Assembly (NCBI RefSeq): GCF_019774615.1
Contig: NZ_CP081496.1
Span: 1,612,001 to 1,676,000 of the forward strand
DNA length: 64,000 nt
Origin: Streptomyces sp. BHT-5-2
GTDB taxonomy: Bacteria; Actinomycetota; Actinomycetes; Streptomycetales; Streptomycetaceae
Reading direction: 5' to 3'
Shown: piece by piece, positions 57,889-64,000 of the stretch
How positions within the stretch are numbered: the stretch's first letter is position 1
Layout: every line of letters begins with the position of its first letter
Position numbers and translations under genes: made by a program
Notes under the pieces: model-generated
The model's database searches: none
The model's input: the letters and a program-made list of their open reading frames with translations, nothing else
What the model was told of the DNA's origin: nothing

Positions 57889-58680
57889 ATGGCAGCAGCG
57901 ACGAACGGGAACGCCAAGCCGCAGCCGCACAGCGTCTGGCTGGCCGACCGGCCCCCGCTCCGGAGAAAGGCGGAACAGCCCGCCGGGCTCGGCCTGGACA
58001 GGATCGTCGCCAGTACCGTCCGGCTGCTCGACGCCGAGGGTCTGGCCAAGTTCTCCATGCGCCGCCTCGCCGCCGAACTCGGCGTCACCGCCATGTCCCT
58101 CTACTGGTACGTCGACACCAAGGACGACCTGCTCGAACTCGCCGTGGACGCGGTAGCCGGCGAGCTGGCGCTGCCCGACGAGTCCGACCCCGCCGCCGAC
58201 TGGCGCGACCAGCTCCGCGGCCTGGCCACCACCTACCGCGACGCCCTGCTGCGCCACTCCTGGGCGCCCCGCCTGCTCGGCGAGTTCCTCAACATCGGCC
58301 CGCACTCCACGGCGTTCTCCAACGCCACGTTGCGGGTGATGGCCCGCAGCGGCCTGGACCCGGACCGCACCTCCGGCGCCCTGGCCTCCCTCTTCCACTT
58401 CGTCTACGGCTTCTCGACCATCCGCAGCCTGCACGAGGCCCGCTGCCGCGCCGCCGGCCTCAGCATCGACGACTACTTCGCCCAGGTCGTCGCCGCGATC
58501 TCGGACCGCCCCGACTTCGCCGAGACGATGGAGCTCTCCGCGCGCGCCAGCTACGCCAAGCCCGACGCCAGCGCGCTCGACATGCTCGACCGCGACTTCT
58601 GCTTCGCCCTCGACCTGCAGATCGCGGGCATCGACGCGATGCGGGCACGCCAGGACCGGGAGCACCACGGGGCCGACTGA
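57889..58680 (+). CDS. TetR family regulator (TetR_C type)
   Basis: 263 aa. HTH in FSMRRLAAELGVTAMSLYWY followed by VDTKDDLLELAVDAV, which is the tetracycline-repressor subclass. The C-terminal TetR_C-like domain (YRDALLRHSWAPRLLGEFLN, LFHFVYGFSTIRSLHEA) binds a drug-like effector. ATG with GAGGAAGGG upstream. Following the MFS pump, it most likely acts on the inverted repeat at 56127-56164. Confidence 0.9.
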   Translation: MAAATNGNAKPQPHSVWLADRPPLRRKAEQPAGLGLDRIVASTVRLLDAEGLAKFSMRRLAAELGVTAMSLYWYVDTKDDLLELAVDAVAGELALPDESDPAADWRDQLRGLATTYRDALLRHSWAPRLLGEFLNIGPHSTAFSNATLRVMARSGLDPDRTSGALASLFHFVYGFSTIRSLHEARCRAAGLSIDDYFAQVVAAISDRPDFAETMELSARASYAKPDASALDMLDRDFCFALDLQIAGIDAMRARQDREHHGAD

Positions 58681-58738
58681 CCCGCCCGTAGGGACGACGG
58701 GGCCGGGGACGCGGACGTCCCGCCTCCCCATTCCTTTC

Positions 58739-59104
58739 TCACTGCCAGCTGGAGACCGAGACCGAGTGGACCCTGCCGCCCGGTTCCAGGCCCCCGACGG
58801 GGACCTTGCAGCGGGCCTCCGCGAAGAACGTCAGGGTCTCGTCGCTGTTGTTGACGATTGACCGGGCGGTACCGAACGGCACCGTCTCGCAGTCGTGTTG
58901 CCGGTACTGCGCGGTTCGCATGTCGCCGGTGAAGTCGGGCTGCGACCAGAAGCAGACGGAGCCCAGGGGGCAGTCCGCGACGGCGCGGGCCGGAGGGGCG
59001 GAGGCGGCGCCCGTTTCGGCGGCCGCGGGGACGACGGCGGCCAGGACGAGGGCGCCCGCGGCGGCCAGGGGACCGAGTGCCGTGGCGAGGGACTGGATGC
59101 GCAT
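58739..59104 (-). CDS. Secreted peptidase inhibitor family I36-like protein
   Basis: 121 aa. Signal peptide with hydrophobic core LGPLAAAGALVLAAVVPAAA, cleaved near AAA-ETG. The mature domain DCPLGSVCFWSQPDFTGDMR, QHDCETVPFGTARSIVNNSD and FFAEARCKV has the crystallin-like I36 pattern with four Cys. I36 proteins inhibit metalloproteases in Streptomyces, but many relatives are untested. ATG with CGGAG upstream. Near the M14 and S53 peptidase genes, though not in an operon with them. Confidence 0.85.
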   Translation of the reverse strand: MRIQSLATALGPLAAAGALVLAAVVPAAAETGAASAPPARAVADCPLGSVCFWSQPDFTGDMRTAQYRQHDCETVPFGTARSIVNNSDETLTFFAEARCKVPVGGLEPGGRVHSVSVSSWQ

Positions 59105-59393
59105 GAGATCTCCGGATCTCCCGTGGCGGTCGAAACGTGACGTGGACCGGGTCGTCTGCCGGGGCGTCCGCCGGGACATGCGGTCGGCGTGGCCTGTCGA
59201 TCTGCACCGACCCAGGGCTCCCTGGCCGGACCGGGGCCGTGGGCACCAGTGTGTGGCAACGAGTGGGCCGGCACCGGCCGTTCGGGTCACTGTCACGCTT
59301 GCGCGCAGCGTTGTACGCATGTGCGGGGATTCGCGGAGAACGTTCCCACCCTGCCCGGTGGGAACGGCACTGTGGTGAGGGGAGGCCGCCGGC

Positions 59394-60461
59394 TCAGCGC
59401 GGGGTGATGGCGATGCCCTCGGGTTCGTGTCCGGTCGGCAGGGTGGCGCGCACCCGCCGGGCGTAGGGGTCGATGACCGACACGGTGTCGGACTGCTCGT
59501 TGGTCACCCACACCCGTCGGCCGTCGGGGGTCACCGCGACGCCCTGCGGCTGGACGCCGACGTGGACGTGGCCGATGATCCGGTGCCCGCCGATGTCGAT
59601 GATCAGCAGGCAGTCCCGGGCCGAGTCGGCGACGTAGAGGAGCCGGCCGTCGGGGCTGACGGCGCTGCCCAGCGGCGCCCGGCCGCCCGGCAGACGGCCC
59701 ACCACGGTGTCGTTTCGGGTGTCGATGACGGAGATCGTGCCGGAGCCGGTGTTGGAGACGTAGACCAGGCGGCCGGAGGGCGGCGAGCTGATGCCGCTGG
59801 GGAAGTCCCCGACCCGGATCCGCCGGATCGCGCGGGAGCTCGGGTCGAGTACGGTCACACAGCCGGCGCCGTTGTCGGTCACATAGGCCCGCCCGTCCGG
59901 GATGGTGGTGATGCTGTGCGGCAGCGGGCCCACCGGCACGGTGGCCATCACACGGCAGTCGGGCGCGCTCAGGACGGTGACGGTGTCCGAGCCGAAGTTG
60001 GCCACCAGCACCCGGCGGCCGTTGCGGCTCGGCACCGCCGCGAAGGGCCGGCGCCCCACCCGCACGGTGGCCGTGACCAGCCGGGGGCCGGTGTTGACGC
60101 AGGAGACGGTGTCGGAGCGCCCGTTGGCGACGTAGACCCGCTCGCCGTCCGGGGACGCCCCCACCCCGATCGGGCCGTAGCCCACCTGGACCGCGCCGAA
60201 CTTGTGCTCCAACCGGGTGTCGTAGACCGAGGCGATCTCCCCACCGCTGTTGGCCACGTAGGCGCTGACGCGGACGGGGAAACCGGCCGCGCGCCGGGTG
60301 GGGGCGTGCGACGGCGCCCCGGCCGCGACCAGCGCGCCGCTCAGCATGAAGGCACAGGTCAAGCCCAGACAGAGGCGACGGCGCCGGGAGGACGGTGATG
60401 CGGTCCGGAACCGGGTGGGTCTCTTGTCGGGGGGCGCGGTGGACGGCGTGGGGCGTTGCAT
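59394..60461 (-). CDS. Secreted YVTN-repeat (YncE-like) beta-propeller protein
   Basis: 355 aa. After a disordered Pro/Thr/Arg-rich stretch comes a signal sequence with consecutive arginines (SSRRRRLCLGLTCAFMLSG), possibly Tat-dependent. The body has seven roughly 42-aa YVTN blades: VYVANGRSDTVSCV, VLVANFGSDTVTVL, AYVTDNGAGCVTVLD, VYVSNTGSGTISVIDT, LYVADSARDCLLIID, VWVTNEQSDTVSVIDP. Such propellers bind ligands or surfaces; enzymatic activity is not implied. ATG at 60461 has AGGAGAG upstream. Confidence 0.88.
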   Translation of the reverse strand: MQRPTPSTAPPDKRPTRFRTASPSSRRRRLCLGLTCAFMLSGALVAAGAPSHAPTRRAAGFPVRVSAYVANSGGEIASVYDTRLEHKFGAVQVGYGPIGVGASPDGERVYVANGRSDTVSCVNTGPRLVTATVRVGRRPFAAVPSRNGRRVLVANFGSDTVTVLSAPDCRVMATVPVGPLPHSITTIPDGRAYVTDNGAGCVTVLDPSSRAIRRIRVGDFPSGISSPPSGRLVYVSNTGSGTISVIDTRNDTVVGRLPGGRAPLGSAVSPDGRLLYVADSARDCLLIIDIGGHRIIGHVHVGVQPQGVAVTPDGRRVWVTNEQSDTVSVIDPYARRVRATLPTGHEPEGIAITPR

Positions 60462-60927
60462 GGCTCTCCTGGGGCAGTCGTGATCACTGCGTTCCACGAG
60501 AGCAGGCATCGCCGGATCCCGCAGTTCAGGTGGTCCAGCCAGCCTCGTCCGTGCCCCTGGGGAGTGAACGGATGGCGAAGCCCACCGGCATATGTCGCTC
60601 ACACGTGCGACCCGCTCGCGGGGCGGGTGGCGCAAGGCGGTGCCGCCTGGGAGGCGGCGGTGAACGGCCCCGTGTCGAGGCGGGAACGCGGCCGCGCCGC
60701 CCCGAACTCCCTTGCCGCCCGGCCGGCTTCACCCTCAACATGCCCGGAAACTCCCCTTCCCGGCATGGCATGGGCATGGCACTATGCCTCCGATTGGCTC
60801 CATGGCAGCGGCCGACGCGCCCGGCGTGCCGCATGGCCCCCGTTCCCGGCAGCCGCCGCGGACGAGGCGCGTGCCGCCCGCCTCCGTGCGCAGGCCGGTG
60901 CCGCCACCCCCCACGGAAGGCCATGCC
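60462..60927. other. Divergent promoter region
   Basis: 466 bp between the propeller and carboxypeptidase genes. A direct repeat of GGCATG occurs three times at 60762-60780 (GGCATGGCATGGGCATGGC). GGAAGG before 60923 is the carboxypeptidase ribosome binding site. Nothing else stands out. Confidence 0.4.
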
Positions 60928-62334
60928 ATGCCCCGGAAAACCCTTCTGGCCACGGCTGCGGCGGCGACCGTCGCGGCGCTCACGGCCCTCTCCCCGCTCT
61001 CCCCACCGGCCCTCGCCCATACGCAGCGCAGCGTCACCGGGTCCGACGGGCACACCGTCGTCGTCTACCGCGTTCCCACCCACGACCGCGGCGACGCACA
61101 GAAGTTGATCTCCGCCGGCTACGACCTGATCGAGCGCCGCCAGGGGAACGACCTCTTCGTCATGGGCGACCCGTCGACCGCGGCCGGACTGCGCCGGCTC
61201 GGCTTCGCCCCCACGGTCGACGAGACGATGCTCAAGCCGCTGCCCCACACGCCGCGTCCGGCCCGCGCGACCGGCGGCGTCGACGACACCTACGACGGCG
61301 GCTACCACACCGTGGACGCGCACTACGCACACCTCGACCAAATCGCCGCCCAGCACCCGGACATGGCCAAGGTCGTCACCTACGGGCAGTCCTGGCTCAA
61401 GCAGAAGGGGCGCGGCGGCCACGACCTCAAGGCCATCTGCCTCACCAAGATGAAGCAGGGCGACTGCCAACTCGACCCGAAGGCGCCCAAGCCGCGCTTC
61501 TTCCTGATGAGCCAGATCCACGCGCGGGAGCTCACCACGGGCGAGGTCTCCTGGCGCTGGATCGACACCCTCACCAAGGACTACGGCAAGGACCCCCAGA
61601 TCACCGCCCTGATGGACTCCACCGAGATGTGGGTCGTCCCGATCACCAACCCGGACGGCGTGGACATCGTCGCCCAGGGCGGCGACAACCCCATCCTCCA
61701 GCGCAAGAACGCCGACGACTCCCAGGGCGGCGGCTGCGGCGGGGACGGCCAGACCGGCGTCGACCTCAACCGCAACGCGGGCACCCACTGGGGCGGCCTG
61801 GGCACCTCCAAACAGCCGTGCAGCGAGATCTACCTCGGCCCCGCCGCCGACTCCGAACCGGAGAACACCGCGCTGGAGGGCCTGTTCCGCAAGCTGTACC
61901 CGGCCGTGCGCAAGGGCACCGGGGACAGCGACCCCGCGCCGGACACCGCCAAGGGCCTGATGATCAGCCTCCACAGCGACGCCAGCATGGTCCTGCTCCC
62001 CTGGGAGGCCGACCACACCCTCCACACCGGCAACGACGCCGCACTGCGCGCCCTGGCCGGACGGCTCGGCAAGCTCACCGGCTACCAGTCCGGACAGGCC
62101 GGCGAGATCCTCTACGACGCGTCCGGCGGCACCGACGACTGGACCTACGACAAGCTGGGCCTGGCCAGCCTCACCATCGAGATAGGCGACGTCGACGGCC
62201 GCAACTGCGACGGCTTCACGCCCGCCTTCTCCTGCCAGGACAGCTACTTCTGGCCCAAGTTGAAGCCCGCCCTGCTCGCCGCCGCCAAACAGGCCGCGGC
62301 CCCGTACAAGACCTCGGCCGACCACAAGCACTGA
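60928..62334 (+). CDS. Secreted M14 zinc carboxypeptidase
   Basis: 468 aa. Signal peptide MPRKTLLATAAAATVAALTA ending near ALA-HTQ, a propeptide to about residue 105, then the catalytic domain: HxxE zinc motif in SQIHARELTT, substrate Arg/Asn in DLNRNAGTHW, third zinc His in LISLHSDAS and catalytic Glu in LTIEIGDVDG. Secreted carboxypeptidase A/T type, releasing C-terminal amino acids from peptides. The ATG at 60928 follows GGAAGG; the ATG 5 nt earlier is out of frame. Confidence 0.92.
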   Translation: MPRKTLLATAAAATVAALTALSPLSPPALAHTQRSVTGSDGHTVVVYRVPTHDRGDAQKLISAGYDLIERRQGNDLFVMGDPSTAAGLRRLGFAPTVDETMLKPLPHTPRPARATGGVDDTYDGGYHTVDAHYAHLDQIAAQHPDMAKVVTYGQSWLKQKGRGGHDLKAICLTKMKQGDCQLDPKAPKPRFFLMSQIHARELTTGEVSWRWIDTLTKDYGKDPQITALMDSTEMWVVPITNPDGVDIVAQGGDNPILQRKNADDSQGGGCGGDGQTGVDLNRNAGTHWGGLGTSKQPCSEIYLGPAADSEPENTALEGLFRKLYPAVRKGTGDSDPAPDTAKGLMISLHSDASMVLLPWEADHTLHTGNDAALRALAGRLGKLTGYQSGQAGEILYDASGGTDDWTYDKLGLASLTIEIGDVDGRNCDGFTPAFSCQDSYFWPKLKPALLAAAKQAAAPYKTSADHKH

Positions 62335-62365
62335 CCGTCCCGCACCGGTGGCGGGAGCCGACGCC

Positions 62366-62602
62366 TCACCGACGCTGCCTGAGCCACGCGAAGAGCGTCA
62401 CGAGCCCGACCGGCAGGAACACGGCCCCCGCCACCAGTGCCCTGGCCGTCAGCCGCCCGCTCCCGTCCGCGGGCGTCCACCACCCGAGCCGCCAGGCCAG
62501 GGCCAGCAACCCCCCGACCGCCACCAGACACGACACCGACGCCACACCGACCCCGACACCGGCCCGACGCCCGCCCGCCCCACCGCTCTCCGCATCCCTC
62601 AT
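62366..62602 (-). CDS. Small two-helix membrane protein
   Basis: 78 aa. A Gly/Ala/Arg start precedes VGVASVSCLVAVGGLLALAW and ARALVAGAVFLPVGLVTLFA, then a basic tail WLRQRR. TAGAGT lies 7 nt before the ATG, consistent with a leaderless transcript. Convergent with the carboxypeptidase gene. Family unknown. Confidence 0.6.
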   Translation of the reverse strand: MRDAESGGAGGRRAGVGVGVASVSCLVAVGGLLALAWRLGWWTPADGSGRLTARALVAGAVFLPVGLVTLFAWLRQRR

Positions 62603-62653
62603 CCTCCAGACTCTACGGGCCGTTCGCCGACGGCCCGTTGGGAGGGAACGCCA

Positions 62654-62689
62654 ACAGGCCCGGACCGTCGGGAGACGGTCCGGGCCTGT
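62654..62689 (-). terminator. Terminator after S53 peptidase gene
   Basis: ACAGGCCCGGACCGTC pairs perfectly with GACGGTCCGGGCCTGT around GGGA. It is 79 bp past the stop of the minus-strand peptidase gene. Confidence 0.85.
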
Positions 62690-62767
62690 CGGTGGGTGTC
62701 GCAGGGCGGCTCCGTGGGGTGGTTGCCGGGCTGCGACGGTCCGGGTGGGCGGGTGCCCGTCGGGTGG

Positions 62768-64000
62768 TTACTTCTTGAAGGCCGCGGTGCCGTTCGGGGT
62801 GCCGAGGCCGGTCGGGCCGTCGTAGCCCTTGCCCGCGGTGCAGAGGTACGAGGGCGAGCAGGAGCCGTTGGCGCCGCTGGTGACGTCGTTCAGCGCGGAG
62901 GCGTGGGCGTACGGGTACGAGGCCGGGGTGTCGGACGAACCCGGGGCGCCCGCGAGGGCGTACACGCCGGCGATGAACGGGGACGAGGCGCTGGTGCCGC
63001 CGTAGACGTTCCAGCCGCTGGCCTGGTAGCTGTCGTAGACCGCGAGGCCGGTGGCCGGGTCGGCGACCGCGGCGACGTCCGCCACGGCGCGCTTGGCGCA
63101 GCCGCTGTCCTTCTGCCAGGACGGCTTGGCGTCGTACTGGGAGCAGCCGGAGCCGGCGCCCTCGCCGCCCGCCTTGGTGCCCCAGACCGACTCGCTCCAG
63201 CCGCGCGTGCTGCTGTCCTTCTTGAGCGAGGTGCCGCCGACCGCGGTGACGTACTGGGACGCCGCCGGGTACTCGACGCCGTAGCCGCTGTCACCGGAGC
63301 TGACGGTGATCGCCACGCCCGGGTGCTTGAAGTACTTCGCGTCCGAGGTGGTGTCGGCCGACTCCTCGGAGCCGCCGTAGCTGTTGGAGACGTACTTGGC
63401 GCCCATGGTGACCGCGCGGTTCACCGCCGCGCCCAGGTCGTCCATGTTGGCGCTGTTCGCCTCGACCAGCAGGATGTGGCACTGCGGGCAGGCGGCGCTG
63501 ACCATGTCGACGTCGAGCGATATCTCACCGGCCCAACCGGAGTCCGGCGCCGGGTACTTGGTGCCGCCGTTCTGGTCGACCTTCTTGAAGCAGCCGTTGG
63601 CGGTGGTGCACTCGGGAAGGCCGTACTGGGAGCGGTAGGTGGCCAGGTCCTTCTCGGCGTTGGGGTCGTCGTTGGCGTCGACGATCGCCACGGTCTGGCC
63701 GGAGCCGCCGGTCTTGGGCAGCTTGTAGGCGCCCTGAAGGTCCGCGGGGCCGAGGCCGGACGGCTTGATGTGGGGGCCGAGGGCCAGGCTCTGCTTGACG
63801 TCCGTACGGGCCACGGCGTTGCAGGCCATGTAGCCGGGCTCGGCCGGCTCGGCGCACAGGCGGTGGGTGGGGACGGCGGCGGAGCCGGACGTGTGGGGGG
63901 CGGCCGCCGGAGCCGGAGCCGGGGCGGCGCCCGCCGGGACGGCGGCGATCAGGCCGCCGATGACCAGCGTGGCCGCCGAGAGCAGGGCCGGGACGCCGCG
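62768..64000 (-). CDS. S53 family (sedolisin) serine-carboxyl peptidase (start outside window)
   Basis: The frame is open to the window end, so the first residues are missing. Visible signal core: LLSAATLVIGGLIAAVPAGA. Catalytic residues of sedolisins are recognisable: Glu and Asp in WAGEISLDVDM, Asp of SSGDSGYG, and the nucleophile in GTSASSPFIAG. Only about 45 residues separate signal and catalytic domain, so the usual long S53 propeptide is absent. Calcium-site-like residues occur at the end (GYDGPTGLGTPNGTAAF). Secreted acid-type endopeptidase by family. Confidence 0.88.
   Translation of the reverse strand, partial: RGVPALLSAATLVIGGLIAAVPAGAAPAPAPAAAPHTSGSAAVPTHRLCAEPAEPGYMACNAVARTDVKQSLALGPHIKPSGLGPADLQGAYKLPKTGGSGQTVAIVDANDDPNAEKDLATYRSQYGLPECTTANGCFKKVDQNGGTKYPAPDSGWAGEISLDVDMVSAACPQCHILLVEANSANMDDLGAAVNRAVTMGAKYVSNSYGGSEESADTTSDAKYFKHPGVAITVSSGDSGYGVEYPAASQYVTAVGGTSLKKDSSTRGWSESVWGTKAGGEGAGSGCSQYDAKPSWQKDSGCAKRAVADVAAVADPATGLAVYDSYQASGWNVYGGTSASSPFIAGVYALAGAPGSSDTPASYPYAHASALNDVTSGANGSCSPSYLCTAGKGYDGPTGLGTPNGTAAFKK

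Noticed and set aside
52245..58094. Open frame of 1949 codons on the minus strand
   Set aside because: It runs antisense to the kinase, glycosyltransferase, MFS and TetR genes. It arises because high G+C third positions suppress stop codons; the product is low-complexity Arg/Gly/His/Gln sequence without motifs.

Overview
The window is a stretch of a high-GC actinobacterial chromosome, almost certainly Streptomyces. The overall G+C is near 73 percent with strong third-position G/C bias, GTG starts are common, several promoters look leaderless, and many families are typical of the genus: DUF397/XRE/HATPase clusters, SigE-type sigma factors, a Streptomyces subtilisin inhibitor, DUF5926, and SpoIIE-type phosphatases. 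Both outermost genes run off the window: a YcnI-like copper protein on the left and an S53 peptidase on the right.

Layout. 0-10 kb: YcnI plus a membrane partner, an ATP-binding regulator, a zinc-ribbon/SPFH-GYF pair, a flavoprotein dehydrogenase/SDR operon with a TetR gene, and aminopeptidase P. 10-20 kb: a SpoIIE-like phosphatase with an altered metal motif, a degenerate primase-polymerase homologue, a secreted protein, DUF5926, another ATP-binding regulator, a glycerophosphodiesterase, a membrane-anchored HtrA protease and tRNA-Ser(TGA). 20-30 kb: an intact-looking primase-polymerase with a LexA-like box, a small Asn-rich secreted protein, a MaoC-DUF35-MaoC fusion next to an Ltp2-like aldolase, a sigma factor, DUF397/XRE/HATPase genes, a winged-helix protein, a Uma2 endonuclease and a DinB protein. 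30-43 kb: a poly-HAMP hybrid kinase with its response regulator (OsaA/OsaB-like), a divergent OsaC-like phosphatase, an acyl-CoA ligase, a very large PAS protein that looks like a pseudo-kinase, and an SSI inhibitor. 43-49 kb: tRNA-Ser(GCT), tRNA-Arg(ACG), a MarR gene divergent from a broken VOC gene, an IS110-family element with a probable bridge-RNA region, and small or conserved genes. 49-64 kb: a two-component system followed by a GT2-GtrA and a GT39 glycosyltransferase, an MFS pump with a TetR gene, secreted inhibitor and propeller proteins, a zinc carboxypeptidase and an S53 peptidase.

How the genes work together. The most coherent and least familiar unit is 49.6-56.1 kb. The promoters of the response-regulator gene and of the GT2-GtrA gene share the same layout: four heptamers repeating every 11 bp, then 10 nt, then a -10-like hexamer, then 6-7 nt to the start codon. 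This makes the lipid-linked sugar synthase, its GtrA partner and the GT39 transferase a probable regulon of the adjacent two-component system, likely modifying an extracytoplasmic glycan or protein. Signalling and partner-switching proteins are unusually dense here: five HATPase-type regulators, two SpoIIE phosphatases, two hybrid kinase-like giants and one orthodox kinase. Secreted proteolysis is also well represented (HtrA, M14, S53, SSI, I36).

All functions are inferred from motifs read by eye. No database search or structure prediction was run. Start codons were chosen by ribosome binding site, overlap with the preceding gene, or similarity to the family as remembered.
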